From contig NZ_QTTA01000010.1 of the NCBI RefSeq assembly GCF_003730275.1, positions 186,001-250,000 on the forward strand: a DNA stretch of 64,000 nucleotides. The letters run 5' to 3'. The notes under the pieces were generated by a model, which ran no database searches, was not told where the DNA came from, and saw only the letters and a program-made list of their open reading frames with translations. Shown here piece by piece: positions 28,144 through 36,725 of this stretch (positions are counted from its first letter, which is position 1; the number at the start of each line of letters is the position of its first letter). The translations under genes were made by a program, and so were the position numbers. This DNA is from Brevundimonas halotolerans. Its GTDB lineage: Bacteria; Pseudomonadota; Alphaproteobacteria; Caulobacterales; Caulobacteraceae.

Positions 28144-29245
28144 TTGGCCGGAACCGCGCATTGGGCAGACGCAGGGGCACAGCTGCCTCCTTCTTGTCGG
28201 AAATCTTGTCGAGCGCGAATTGGACACCCCAGGCCAGAATGGCGAATCCGCCGCCCTCGCCGGCGATCATCCGGATGAAGCCGAACAGGTTCATGGAATT
28301 GGCCAGCTCCGAAACCATTTCCGCGTGACGCTGGGCCAACTCCCAGTCGTCCGTGGCGGGGGGCGGCGTGAATGCCTGGACATTGTCCAGAACACCCTGA
28401 AGAAGGGTCTCGTAAGAGCCCATGTACACAGCCAGGGCGAAGGCTCCGATGATGGCAAGTGGCCCATAGGTGAAGACGGCCGTCATCACGACCGCCTCGC
28501 CCATGAACATATGCTTCAAAGACGTGAAGTTGATCAGCATGTTGATCCCAATCAGCAGGCCGGCGAACACGAACAAGGGATTGAACTGGCTCTGCAGCAG
28601 CTTGGCGGCGAGGGCGATGTGGCCGAACCCGCTCTCTGCCAGGATCATGGCGCCGACATAGCCGTCGCCCGATCCGGCGGTCGGTGACGGACCGGAGACG
28701 GCGGTCTCCCGCGCAAGGACAAAGATGTCCGAGATCACGCGAGCCTCGGCCCGAAAGGATGCGCCGTCACTGAGGTATTGTGCGGCGAGCATCAGCAGGA
28801 CCATGGCCCCCACGCCGAACAGGCAGACGCTGTAAAAGTTGTAGGTGGCATAGGCGGCCTGCAATCGCTTGCAGTAGACCGGCTTTCGGCCTTCCTTCAC
28901 AGCCGCCCGGGTCACGGTCGTCGAATAGATGTGAACGACAAGAACAACGAGGAGAGTGGCGAGCAGGGCCTGCCACCACCAGCGTGCAAGGATGCCCACC
29001 AGCGAAATGTCCGGCGTGAAATAGGCGATGATCAGGCTGGCTGCGGCGGCGATGGTCAGGATGACAGCCTCGCCGACCCATCCCTCTACATAGGCGCGCT
29101 GTGAGGGTCGGCGGGCGTGCGGCACCACGATGCAATGCCGCAGGACCCACACCCTTCCGCTGCGCTGGTAAGAAGCACGCAGCAGGGCGAAAGCGACAGC
29201 GTAGACGAACGCGATCAGCAGGGCATCGGCAGCGAGTGAAGGCAA
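28133..29245 (-). CDS. polytopic membrane protein, unknown
   Basis: 370 residues with about seven to eight hydrophobic helices (at roughly 8-25, 58-78, 90-112, 132-155, 195-215, 220-240, 255-280 and 330-350). Family not recognised. The region before the last helix is polar (TPPPATDDWELAQRHAEMVS) and may face the periplasm. It is coupled to the EEP lipoprotein gene. Two 60-base rows counted by hand (28501 and 28921) give 45% and 57% G+C, below core genes here, which suggests transfer. Confidence 0.75.
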   Translation of the reverse strand: MPSLAADALLIAFVYAVAFALLRASYQRSGRVWVLRHCIVVPHARRPSQRAYVEGWVGEAVILTIAAAASLIIAYFTPDISLVGILARWWWQALLATLLVVLVVHIYSTTVTRAAVKEGRKPVYCKRLQAAYATYNFYSVCLFGVGAMVLLMLAAQYLSDGASFRAEARVISDIFVLARETAVSGPSPTAGSGDGYVGAMILAESGFGHIALAAKLLQSQFNPLFVFAGLLIGINMLINFTSLKHMFMGEAVVMTAVFTYGPLAIIGAFALAVYMGSYETLLQGVLDNVQAFTPPPATDDWELAQRHAEMVSELANSMNLFGFIRMIAGEGGGFAILAWGVQFALDKISDKKEAAVPLRLPNARFRPNAG

Positions 29246-29280
29246 TGGCGGGCTCCGTCAGCTTGCCCGCCGAACCTTAG

Positions 29281-29766
29281 CTATTTTTTCCGGAACTGGT
29301 CCAGTGAGACGACCTTGGGGCCGTCGTCGCCGGTGGAGGGGGGCGGCGCCTCGGGTTCGGCCGGGGCCACCTCGACCTCGTCCTCGATCACCTCGACCGT
29401 CTCGAACTGCAGCAGGAACTGCACCGAGGGGTCGAAGAAGCGGGTGATGGCGCGGTAGGGCACGGTCATCGCCTTGGGCACGCCGCCAAAGCGCAACATG
29501 ATGCTGAACTGGTCGGCGTCGACCACCAGATCCTCATACTGGTGCTGCAGCACGACCGTCATCTCTTCCGGATATTTGGCCACCACATCGGGCGGCAGCA
29601 TCACACCGGTCGCCCGGGTCTGGAAGGTGATGTAGAAATGGTGGCCGCCGGGCAGGCCCTCGGGCTGGGCCGCGCGTTCCAGCGCCGCACGAATCACGCC
29701 GCGCAGGGCATCCTGCGCCAGGCGTTCATAGTGCATTTCGTCGACGGGAGGGGTCGGGTTGGTCAT
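29281..29766 (-). CDS. sspB: SspB family ClpXP adaptor
   Basis: 161 residues from ATG at 29766. Alpha-type SspB: MHYERLAQDALRGVIRAALER, GGHHFYITFQTRATGVMLP and MTVVLQHQYEDLVVDADQFS, a compact beta sandwich, then a Pro/Glu linker and the ClpX-binding tail GPKVVSLDQFRKK. SspB delivers ssrA-tagged proteins to ClpXP. It lies immediately downstream of the tmRNA gene on the same strand, so tag and adaptor are neighbours. Confidence 0.95.
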   Translation of the reverse strand: MTNPTPPVDEMHYERLAQDALRGVIRAALERAAQPEGLPGGHHFYITFQTRATGVMLPPDVVAKYPEEMTVVLQHQYEDLVVDADQFSIMLRFGGVPKAMTVPYRAITRFFDPSVQFLLQFETVEVIEDEVEVAPAEPEAPPPSTGDDGPKVVSLDQFRKK

Positions 29767-29824
29767 GCCTGCCTCTGTGAGGGTCGCCTCCTGATAGCCC
29801 CGTGGGTCCACCAGTGAAAGGGGC

Positions 29825-29840
29825 GCATTGCCCTCAATGC
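29825..29840 (-). terminator. hairpin at the end of ssrA
   Basis: GCATTG, four-base loop AGGG, CAATGC on the minus strand, followed by GCCCCTTTC. It lies after the tmRNA coding piece and before sspB. The T run is short, so it may act as a processing site rather than a full terminator. Confidence 0.5.
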
Positions 29841-29844
29841 AGGA

Positions 29845-30171
29845 AAGCGCCGGGATTCTGTTGCCAGGCTCCCGACAGGCCCCGCCTGAAGATCTGAACC
29901 TCCAGGAGTTTAGATTGGAATTACCGGAACCGCATTACGCGGCGACAGCGTATTCCCCAGCGAAGTTATCGTTCGCAGTTACAAAATGGCCCGATAACGA
30001 TGGGCCAGCACGGGCGAAAGCAATCCTCTTTACACGTCCGTCGATGCTAGTCGGCCCCATACATTCCGCCGATAACGCGGGGGAAAATGGTGGAGCCGCC
30101 GGGAATCGCACCCGGGTCCGGTCCGCTTATTACAAGCGCCTTTATCGCCATAGTCCGGGCGAACCCGGACG
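29845..30171 (-). ncRNA. ssrA: tmRNA, circularly permuted two-piece form
   Basis: Minus strand. The acceptor piece comes first: a hairpin GTCCGGG-cgaa-CCCGGAC (30153-30170), the T arm with CCGGGTGCGATTCCCGG, acceptor CGGCTCC (30092-30098) and encoded CCA at 30088-30090. A short intervening loop follows, then the coding piece starts GGGGCCG at 30058. GGGGCCG pairs with CGGCTCC with G3-U70 wobble, the alanine identity element. The tag frame at 29935-29976 reads ANDNFAGEYAVAA then TAA, close to the Caulobacter tag. The RNA rescues stalled ribosomes and marks the peptide for ClpXP. The 3' end (29845) is approximate. Confidence 0.94.
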
Positions 30172-30176
30172 CCCCC

Positions 30177-30205
30177 AATATAGGGGCGAAGGGATGAAAA
30201 TCCAA
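30177..30205 (-). promoter_or_regulatory. sigma-70-like promoter of ssrA
   Basis: On the minus strand TTGGAT (30200-30205), 17 bases, then TATATT (30177-30182). The expected start lies just before the first tmRNA hairpin. Spacing is ideal and both boxes are close to consensus, unusual for this GC-rich DNA. Confidence 0.7.
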
Positions 30206-30291
30206 TAACCTGATGCCGTCATCCGTTTGCACTGGCCAGCGGTGCGGACGTCGGGCAATCATCGGGGCTCATTTTTCCGAGGAGCGTCCCC

Positions 30292-30858
30292 GTGTTCACC
30301 CGTCTTGCAATGTTCGCCATGGTTCTGGCACTCGGCTCGGGCCTCGCCGCCGCGCCCGCCCTGGCGCAGGAGGCTCCGAAAGCCACCCTGTCCGCTGCCG
30401 ACCGCGCCGGCCTCGACGCACGGATCGATCAGCTGAACGGCATGGTCGAAGCCGGACAGTTCTCGGCCATGATAGAATTCCTGCCGCCGAAAGTGCTGCA
30501 GACGATTGCCGACACCTATGGGGCCACCGTCGAGGAAGCGCAGAACGCCAGCCGGGAGATGGTCGATGAGCTGATGAGCCAGGTCGCCATCCTTGCCTTC
30601 GACATCGACCGGGCCGGGGCCCAGACCTTCGTCACCCCGGATGGCAGCCGGCAGTATGTCGTCCTCGACCTCACCATGCTGATGGAAACCCAGGGCATTC
30701 AGATCAAGGCCGTATCGCCCAACCTCGCCTTCAAGGACGACGGTGTCTGGTATCTCATGGACGTCAACGATCCCGCCCAGGCCAACATTCTGCGCGAGGC
30801 CTATCCCGAGTTCGAAGGCGTGACGTTCGAGCCCGGCACCATGGACATGATCGAGTAG
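30292..30858 (+). CDS. secreted protein of unknown function
   Basis: 188 residues from GTG with GAGGAGCG upstream. Signal peptide MFTRLAMFAMVLALGSGLAA ending ALA-QE. The mature part is helical and soluble with LNGMVEAGQFSAMIEFLPPK and a C-terminal GVWYLMDVNDPAQANILREA. It resembles small periplasmic DUF2059-like proteins in style, but no family can be named safely. Convergent with miaA, with three bases between the stops. Confidence 0.78.
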   Translation: MFTRLAMFAMVLALGSGLAAAPALAQEAPKATLSAADRAGLDARIDQLNGMVEAGQFSAMIEFLPPKVLQTIADTYGATVEEAQNASREMVDELMSQVAILAFDIDRAGAQTFVTPDGSRQYVVLDLTMLMETQGIQIKAVSPNLAFKDDGVWYLMDVNDPAQANILREAYPEFEGVTFEPGTMDMIE

Positions 30859-30861
30859 CCG

Positions 30862-31734
30862 TCAGACCCGGTCCCAGTCCGGCATCTGGTTCCTGAACCA
30901 GGTCAGCTGGCGCTTGGCATAGTTGCGAGTGGCCTGACGCATCTGGTCCAGCGCCTCCTCGCGCGAGGTCTCGCCGCGTAGGTGGGCGGCCAGTTCGCGC
31001 ACGCCGACGGCCTTCATCACCGGCAGGGCAGGGGACAGGTCCCGGTCCAGCAAGGCCTGCACCTCCTCCAGCGCCCCCCGCTCCAGCATCACCGCGCAGC
31101 GGGCGTCGCAGGCCGTATAAAGGGCCTCGCGCTCGGGCATCAGCACCTGTCCGGTCCAGCTGCCCGGCGTCAGCACTGGCCGCGTGTCCGCCTGCCAATC
31201 CGACAGGGCGCGCCCCGTATGGTCCGCGACTGCCATGGCCCGGATCAACCGTTGCCGGTCGTTCTCCTCGATCCGGGCTGCGGCCCCGGGATCCACCTCC
31301 GCCAACCGCTGACGAAAGGCCGCTTCGCCCAACCGGTCATAGTCCGCCTCAACGGTCTGTCGCACGGCACCCGGGACCGGCGGAATGTCGGCCAGCCCCT
31401 TCGTCAGAGCGGTAAAGTAGAGGCCTGTGCCGCCCACCAGCACCGCGGGCCGCCCGTCGAGCTCTTCCAGCAAGTCCTGCACCGCCCGCACCCAGCGCCC
31501 GACCGACCAGGGGTCATCGCCTGCTGCCACGCCGTACAGCCGGTGCTCGGCCCGCACCTCTTCCTCGGCATCCGGCCGGGCGCTCAGCACGCGCAGCTCG
31601 GCATACAGCTGCTGGCTGTCGGCATTGACGATCACCGCCCCGGTCCGTTCGGCCAGCTCGAGCGCCCGCGCCGACTTGCCCGAGGCGGTCGGCCCCCCGA
31701 TCAGGGTCAGTCTGGCAGGCTCGCCCTGGGACAA
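30862..31734 (-). CDS. miaA: tRNA dimethylallyltransferase (MiaA)
   Basis: 290 residues from TTG at 31734. Adds the dimethylallyl group to A37 of tRNAs that read codons starting with U. Walker [18 protein letters not shown] is at residues 13-29; [36 protein letters not shown] and the C-terminal [18 protein letters not shown] are diagnostic. The start has GAGG (31741-31744) six bases upstream. Longer in-frame starts (up to 31896) would run into the divergent mrp gene and are not used. Confidence 0.94.
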   Translation of the reverse strand: MSQGEPARLTLIGGPTASGKSARALELAERTGAVIVNADSQQLYAELRVLSARPDAEEEVRAEHRLYGVAAGDDPWSVGRWVRAVQDLLEELDGRPAVLVGGTGLYFTALTKGLADIPPVPGAVRQTVEADYDRLGEAAFRQRLAEVDPGAAARIEENDRQRLIRAMAVADHTGRALSDWQADTRPVLTPGSWTGQVLMPEREALYTACDARCAVMLERGALEEVQALLDRDLSPALPVMKAVGVRELAAHLRGETSREEALDQMRQATRNYAKRQLTWFRNQMPDWDRV

Positions 31735-31807
31735 ATGGAACCTCGCGCCGATGCGGTCAGGGGGATAGAAGGCCCGGTAAACCCCCTCGCGCGCCAAGGA
31801 GCAAGCC

Positions 31808-32884
31808 GTGCCCGACAGACAGGCCGTCATCGATCTGCTGAACCGCCTGACCGATCCGGTCACCGGCGGCGGCCTGATGGACGGCGGCAAGGTCAAGGGG
31901 CTGGTGGTGGCCGAGGATCGTGCCGGCTTTGTGCTCGAGGTCGATCAGGCCGAGGTGGCCCGCTATGCTCCCGTCCGCGATCAGGCCGAGGCGGCGCTGA
32001 AGGGCCTGCCGGGCATCACGCGCGTGTCGGTTATCCTGACGGCCGAGACCGCCCCCGCGCCCGCCCGCCGCACCGCCGGCCTGTCCAAGGCGGCCGTCGA
32101 TCAGGGCCGGGCCAAGGCCCCCGTGCCGACCGACCGCCCCGACCATGTGCGCCGCGTCATCGCCGTCGGCAGCGGCAAGGGCGGCGTCGGCAAGTCGACC
32201 GTCGCCGTCAACCTGGCCATTGCCTTGTCGCAACAGGGGCTGCGCGTCGGCATCCTCGACGCCGATGTCTATGGCCCGTCCCTGCCGACCATGCTCGGCA
32301 TCTCGGGCAAGCCTGAGTATGTCGAGGGCAAGATGGAGCCGCACCGCGTGCACGGTCTTGCGGCCATGTCGGTCGGCCTGCTGACCGAAGCCTCCGACGC
32401 AATGATCTGGCGCGGTCCCATGGCGTCTCAGGCCCTGACCCAGATGCTGACCCAGACCCGCTGGGGCACAGCCGAGGTCCCGCTCGATGTGCTGGTCGTT
32501 GACCTGCCGCCCGGCACCGGCGACGTTCACCTCAGCCTGATCCAGAAGACCCCGCTGGACGGCGCGATCATCGTCACTACCCCGCAGGAGGTCGCCCTCG
32601 CCGACGCCCGCCGCGCCCACCGGCTGTTCGAAAAGGTCGGCACGCCGGTCCTCGGTCTGGTCCAGACCATGAGCGGTGACATCTTCGGCACCGAAGGCGG
32701 CCCGGCCGAGGCGGCCCGCTTAGGGATCCCCGTCCTCGGCGACATCCCGCTGGACGCCGCCGTCCGTCAGGCCGGCGATGCGGGCCGTCCCCTGACCCTC
32801 GACAGCCCCGACGGGGAGGCCGGCCGCCGCTTCACCGACTTGGCCCGCGCCGTCGCCGACACCCTCAATCTCAAGGCCTCCTGA
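31808..32884 (+). CDS. mrp: Mrp/NBP35-type P-loop ATPase (Fe-S cluster carrier)
   Basis: 358 residues from GTG at 31808, with AAGGAG just before. N-terminal DUF59-like domain ([20 protein letters not shown], about 1-85), a short linker, then the deviant Walker [18 protein letters not shown] and [31 protein letters not shown] is the Mrp family mark. Mrp/ApbC carries [4Fe-4S] clusters to target proteins. The usual CxxC near the C terminus is not visible in the expected place, so cluster binding may rely on other residues or a dimer interface. Confidence 0.92.
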   Translation: MPDRQAVIDLLNRLTDPVTGGGLMDGGKVKGLVVAEDRAGFVLEVDQAEVARYAPVRDQAEAALKGLPGITRVSVILTAETAPAPARRTAGLSKAAVDQGRAKAPVPTDRPDHVRRVIAVGSGKGGVGKSTVAVNLAIALSQQGLRVGILDADVYGPSLPTMLGISGKPEYVEGKMEPHRVHGLAAMSVGLLTEASDAMIWRGPMASQALTQMLTQTRWGTAEVPLDVLVVDLPPGTGDVHLSLIQKTPLDGAIIVTTPQEVALADARRAHRLFEKVGTPVLGLVQTMSGDIFGTEGGPAEAARLGIPVLGDIPLDAAVRQAGDAGRPLTLDSPDGEAGRRFTDLARAVADTLNLKAS

Positions 32885-32965
32885 GAAAAATCGCGGCCAA
32901 GGGTTTTCAAACGCAACGCTAATCGCCACCTTGCCGGTTCCAGTCACACGAACCGCGAGCCTGCC

Positions 32966-34063
32966 ATGTCCGTCGATGCCCTGTTCCAGCCCTTCCAGAT
33001 CAAGTCGCTGAAACTGCCCAACCGCATCGTCATGGCGCCCATGACCCGCTCCTTTTCGCCGGGAGGCATCCCGACCGAGGACGTCGCGGGCTATTACCGG
33101 AGGCGTGCCGAGGGTGATGTCGGCCTGATCATCACCGAGGGCACGGTCGTCGAGCGCCCCGCCGCCCGCAATGACGCCAATGTCCCCGTCTTCCACGGCG
33201 AGGCCCTGCCCGAATGGAAGAAGGTGGTGGACGAGGTCCACGCCGCCGGCGGCCTGATCGCGCCGCAAATCTGGCACGTCGGCTCGGCCCGCGGCCAGGG
33301 GGCGGACTGGACGCCGCTCGGCAAGGTCGACAGCCCGTCCGGCATGACCACCCCCGGCAACCGCAAGCTGGAGCCGATGACCGAGGAGGACATCGCCGAC
33401 ACCATCGCCGCCTTCGGTCGCTCGGCCAAGGCCGCCCGCGAGCTGGGCTTTGACGCGGTCGAGATCCACGGCGCCCACGGCTATCTGATCGATCAGTTCT
33501 TCTGGAGCGGCCTGAACGACCGCAACGACCGCTGGGGCGGCCCGACCATCGCCGACCGCGCCCGCTTCGGCGCCGAAGTCGTCAAGGCGGTGCGCGAGGG
33601 CATCGGCGAGGACATGGCCCTGATCCTGCGCATCTCCCAGTGGAAGTCGCACGACTTCGCCGCCAAGAACGGCCACGATCCCGATGAGTTGGCCCAGTGG
33701 CTGGCCCCGCTGTCGGAGGCGGGCGTCGACGTCTTCCACGGCTCGCAGCGCCGCTTCTGGGAGCCCGAGTTCGAAGGCTCGGACCTCAATTTCGCCGGCT
33801 GGATCAAGAAGCTGACCGGCAAGCCCACCATCACCGTCGGCTCGGTCGGACTGGACGGCGAGTTCATCGCGGCCTTTGGCGGTGCCGGCTCAAAGCCCGC
33901 TTCGCTGGACGGCCTGATCGACCGGCTGGAGCGCGAGGAGTTTGACCTGGTCGCCGTCGGACGCGCCCTGCTGGCCGACCCTTACTGGGTGCAGAAAATC
34001 CGCGACGGCCGCCTCGACGAGCTCAAGGATTTCGAACGCAGCGCGTTGGCGACGCTCAGCTAG
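32966..34063 (+). CDS. Old Yellow Enzyme family NADH:flavin oxidoreductase
   Basis: 365 residues, a single TIM barrel with FMN. Marks are LPNRIVMAPMTRSFSPGGIP (residues 17-36), GLIAPQIWHVGSARG, FDAVEIHGAHGYLIDQFFW and the late EFDLVAVGRALLADPYWVQK. Reduces activated C=C bonds or nitro compounds with NAD(P)H; the natural substrate is unknown. The DRW pattern RNDRWGGPT is intact. It ends just before a 7-bp repeat array. Confidence 0.93.
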   Translation: MSVDALFQPFQIKSLKLPNRIVMAPMTRSFSPGGIPTEDVAGYYRRRAEGDVGLIITEGTVVERPAARNDANVPVFHGEALPEWKKVVDEVHAAGGLIAPQIWHVGSARGQGADWTPLGKVDSPSGMTTPGNRKLEPMTEEDIADTIAAFGRSAKAARELGFDAVEIHGAHGYLIDQFFWSGLNDRNDRWGGPTIADRARFGAEVVKAVREGIGEDMALILRISQWKSHDFAAKNGHDPDELAQWLAPLSEAGVDVFHGSQRRFWEPEFEGSDLNFAGWIKKLTGKPTITVGSVGLDGEFIAAFGGAGSKPASLDGLIDRLEREEFDLVAVGRALLADPYWVQKIRDGRLDELKDFERSALATLS

Positions 34064-34076
34064 GAAGCGGTGAATA

Positions 34077-34168
34077 GTGAGTGGTGAGTGGTGAGTGGTC
34101 AGTGGTGAGTAGAAATCAGTACAGCCAGACGTTCGCGGCTCTACTCACGACTCACTAACACTACTCAC
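34077..34168. repeat. 7-bp tandem array and imperfect inverted repeat between convergent genes
   Basis: Five direct 7-mers GTGAGTG, GTGAGTG, GTGAGTG, GTCAGTG, GTGAGTA run from 34077 to 34111. About 30 bases later CTACTCACGACTCAC (34140-34154) and CTACTCACC (34162-34170) are near-perfect complements of the array. The whole can fold into a long imperfect hairpin between the OYE gene and folA, where both converge, so it may serve as a two-way terminator or be a slipped-strand product. Confidence 0.72.
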
Positions 34169-34172
34169 CCTC

Positions 34173-34691
34173 TCACCGCCTCCGATCCAGCACCCGAAAC
34201 ACATAGGGGTGGTCGTCCTTCTCGCCCGCATCATGCGCCTCGGACGCCACCTCGACAAAGGCCGCCTCGTCAAAGGCCGGAAACAGGGTGTCGCCCTCGG
34301 GCTCGGCCTCGACCTCGGTCAGGTACAGCCGGTCGGCCCGGTCCAGCACCGCCTCATACAGCTGCGCCCCGCCGATCACGCAGATCTCGTCGACGCCGTC
34401 CTCGCGCGCCTGTTCCCGCGCCATCTCCAGCGTCTCGGGCAGGCTGGTACAGACGACCGCCCCGGTCGCCTCAAAGCTCTCATCGCGGGTCAGCACCAGA
34501 TTCAACCGCCCGGGCAGGGGCTTGAGCGGCAGGCTCTCCCACGTCGCCCGCCCCATCAGACACGGCTTGCCCATCGTCACGGCCTTGAACCGCTGCAGAT
34601 CGCCGCGCAGCCGCCAGGGCAGATCGCCCTTCATCCCGATCACGCCATTCCGCGCCCGGGCCGCGACGAGGGACAGGCGAGGGCGGATCAT
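34173..34691 (-). CDS. folA: dihydrofolate reductase
   Basis: 172 residues. Reduces dihydrofolate to tetrahydrofolate with NADPH. Motifs are LVAARARNGVIGMKGDLPWR at the start, KAVTMGKPCLMGRATWESLP, LPGRLNLVLTR and VIGGAQLYEAVLDRADRLYL. Its ATG overlaps the previous gene's stop by four bases. It is the last gene of the thyA operon, matching the need for reduced folate regeneration by ThyA. Confidence 0.95.
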   Translation of the reverse strand: MIRPRLSLVAARARNGVIGMKGDLPWRLRGDLQRFKAVTMGKPCLMGRATWESLPLKPLPGRLNLVLTRDESFEATGAVVCTSLPETLEMAREQAREDGVDEICVIGGAQLYEAVLDRADRLYLTEVEAEPEGDTLFPAFDEAAFVEVASEAHDAGEKDDHPYVFRVLDRRR

Positions 34692-34984
34692 GCGGGGGCC
34701 TTTTCAAGCCAGTGCAGCCATTTCCGCTGCATGGCGGCTTCCAGATCGATGCCCGCGCTGTCGCAATAGATCAGCAGCATGCCCAGCACATCCGCCGCCT
34801 CATCGCCCAGCTTTGACGTATCCGCCTTACCCCGCGCCCGCCCGCTCATCCGCAGATGCTCGGCCGTCAGCTCGCCCAGCTCCTCCTGCAGCTTCAGCAG
34901 CGCCCAGTCGCGGTCACGGTCGATCCCGTGCTCGGCCGCATAGATGTCGGAGATGCGCAGGACGTCGGCCTGCAGGTCGGCCAT
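34688..34984 (-). CDS. MazG-like nucleotide pyrophosphohydrolase
   Basis: 98 residues from ATG at 34984. The all-alpha NTP-PPase pattern LQEELGELTAEHLRMSGRAR then LGDEAADVLGMLLIYCDSAG holds the EExxE and ExxD metal-binding residues. Such enzymes hydrolyse NTPs or dNTPs, often unusual ones, to the monophosphate. A TTG at 34996 overlaps the upstream stop (TTGA) and is an alternative start. Its position with thyA and folA points to dNTP pool control. Confidence 0.85.
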   Translation of the reverse strand: MADLQADVLRISDIYAAEHGIDRDRDWALLKLQEELGELTAEHLRMSGRARGKADTSKLGDEAADVLGMLLIYCDSAGIDLEAAMQRKWLHWLEKAPA

Positions 34985-34992
34985 TTTTAGGT

Positions 34993-35376
34993 TCAAGCTG
35001 GAAGCCTGTAGATCATCGCATCTTCCAGATAGACGCCATTGATGCGGTTCCTGCTGAAGCGGACGCGGTTATTACCTTCGACGCCAATCACACCCTTCAG
35101 GGCCGCGAAGATGGAACGGTCCGGATCAACGATGTCCACGCGAGACAAGTCGAGGAGGTTCTGGGTGCCTGCCTTCGAAGTGGCCTTCGCAACGTCCAGA
35201 TAGAAACTGGTGATGTCCTTGCGTGCTTCCTTGAATGCAATCACGAACCGCCACCGCTCAGCGTCGCTGTCGTAGAGCCACAGCGCACCGCGCACCGCCA
35301 AGCCATGGTCATCCAGAAACGACACAAGCTGTCCGGCCGCTTCGATGTCTTCGGCTACCAGTGCGTTTTCAACCAT
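34993..35376 (-). CDS. conserved partner protein of the HEPN gene, unknown
   Basis: 127 residues. No catalytic motif recognised. It looks like a compact alpha/beta protein with ALWLYDSDAERWRFVIAFKE and a C-terminal strand set VRFSRNRINGVYLEDAMIYR. I recall this C-terminal pattern from conserved hypothetical proteins, without a known function. It is not a minimal nucleotidyltransferase (no GSxARG or DxD). It overlaps the HEPN gene by 22 bases. A 60-base row here (35221) counts 60% G+C, against 63-72% in two thyA rows. Confidence 0.72.
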   Translation of the reverse strand: MVENALVAEDIEAAGQLVSFLDDHGLAVRGALWLYDSDAERWRFVIAFKEARKDITSFYLDVAKATSKAGTQNLLDLSRVDIVDPDRSIFAALKGVIGVEGNNRVRFSRNRINGVYLEDAMIYRLPA

Positions 35377-35777
35377 TGCAGAACTCCGGACCTTGGATCA
35401 CCGACAGCCATGATCATGCGGTTGGCAGTGAACGGGTCGATAGTCTCATATCGAGAGCTCTCTTTCCATCCGGCTATGAAAGCCCAGTTCGCCTCTAACT
35501 CAGGATTCTCCGCAGCTGCGATATCGAGCTGCTGCTTAAGGCCCGCGAGCGCAATCAAGGCTTCCAAATTGTGAGTGTGGATCGCACTCACGAATTTCGG
35601 GGAAGGAATCACGGTCGCGCGAAATGACAATGCAATGATCGCCTTCAGTCCGCACTCAACAACGTAACCGGCGAGGTAATAGGCGCCACTGTGCCTGCCA
35701 GCACCGAGTAGGACTTCAGCGTCGTTCCACCGTAGTTGGGCCAGAGCTTTCAGATGTTCTGCGCTGGGATCTGCCAT
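35355..35777 (-). CDS. HEPN domain-containing protein
   Basis: 140 residues. The HEPN helix pattern is clear: LRWNDAEVLLGAGRHSGAYY, LAGYVVECGLKAIIAL, HTHNLEALIALAGLKQQLD and WKESSRYE near residue 104. Many HEPN proteins are RNases of toxin-antitoxin or defence systems with an Rx4-6H motif; I do not see that spacing here (Arg53 is 14 residues before His67), so it may be inactive or different. It follows thyA with a three-base gap. One row (35521) counts 53% G+C. Confidence 0.8.
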   Translation of the reverse strand: MADPSAEHLKALAQLRWNDAEVLLGAGRHSGAYYLAGYVVECGLKAIIALSFRATVIPSPKFVSAIHTHNLEALIALAGLKQQLDIAAAENPELEANWAFIAGWKESSRYETIDPFTANRMIMAVGDPRSGVLQWLKTHW

Positions 35778-35780
35778 GAA

Positions 35781-36635
35781 CTAAACCGCGACCGCGGCCT
35801 TGATGTGAGGCCAGGGGTCGTACCCCTCCAGCGTCACGTCCGACAGTTCATAGGCGAACAGGTCGTCGCGCGGGGCCAGTGTCAGGGTGGGGAAGGGGCG
35901 CGGCGCCCGCGACAGCTGCTCCTCGGCCTGATCCATATGGTTAAGATACAGGTGCACGTCCCCGAAACTATGGACGAAATCGCCGGGCTCCAGTCCCGTC
36001 GCCTGGGCGATCATCAGGGTCAGCAGCGCATAGCTGGCGATGTTGAACGGCACGCCGAGGAAGATGTCGGCCGAGCGCTGGTACAGCTGGCAGCTCAGCT
36101 TGCCGTCGGCGACGAAGAACTGGAACAGGCAGTGACAGGGCGGCAGGGCCATGTCGTCGACATCGGCCGGGTTCCAGGCCGTGACGATGTGCCGGCGGCT
36201 GTTGGGATTGGCGCGGATGCTCTCGACCACCTTCTCGATCTGGTCGATCACCCGGCCGTCGGGCGCGGTCCAGCTGCGCCACTGCTTGCCATAGACGGGG
36301 CCCAGCTCGCCCTCGGCATCGGCCCATTCGTCCCAGATGCGGACGCCATTGTCCTTCAGCCAGCGGATATTGGTCTCGCCGCGCAGGAACCACAGCAGCT
36401 CGACGATGATCGACCGGGTGTGCAGCTTCTTGGTCGTCAGAAGCGGAAACCCCTTCGACAGATCAAAGCGGATCTGCCGCCCGAACACACCCAGCGTGCC
36501 CGTGCCCGTCCGGTCCCCGCGCTGGACGCCATTGTCCAGAATGTCCCGCAGCAGGTTCAGATATTGATATTCGGGATGCGCGGGATCGACCGCCGGTCCG
36601 GCATGGTCGGTCAGGGTCGGGGCGAGCGCGTTCAT
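35781..36635 (-). CDS. thyA: thymidylate synthase (ThyA)
   Basis: 284 residues. Makes dTMP from dUMP with methylenetetrahydrofolate. Catalytic Cys167 in [11 protein letters not shown], the Arg/phosphate site [19 protein letters not shown], the folate-site [20 protein letters not shown] and the ending [18 protein letters not shown] (family PHPxIKM position) are present. It opens an operon with the HEPN pair, the MazG-like gene and folA. The start is ATG at 36635, after a repeat-rich gap. Confidence 0.97.
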   Translation of the reverse strand: MNALAPTLTDHAGPAVDPAHPEYQYLNLLRDILDNGVQRGDRTGTGTLGVFGRQIRFDLSKGFPLLTTKKLHTRSIIVELLWFLRGETNIRWLKDNGVRIWDEWADAEGELGPVYGKQWRSWTAPDGRVIDQIEKVVESIRANPNSRRHIVTAWNPADVDDMALPPCHCLFQFFVADGKLSCQLYQRSADIFLGVPFNIASYALLTLMIAQATGLEPGDFVHSFGDVHLYLNHMDQAEEQLSRAPRPFPTLTLAPRDDLFAYELSDVTLEGYDPWPHIKAAVAV

Positions 36636-36725
36636 CGCGCCACTCTGCCCGATTCGCGGGGCGGCGGCAGGTCTGCCGAATCAGCATCCACAGAAAACTG
36701 GGCGGGTGCGTCCCCCGTTGCCGTC

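Noticed and set aside
29828..30208. A 126-codon plus-strand frame in the sspB-upstream region
   Set aside because: The stretch is the tmRNA gene on the other strand, shown by the tag frame, the acceptor stem and CCA.
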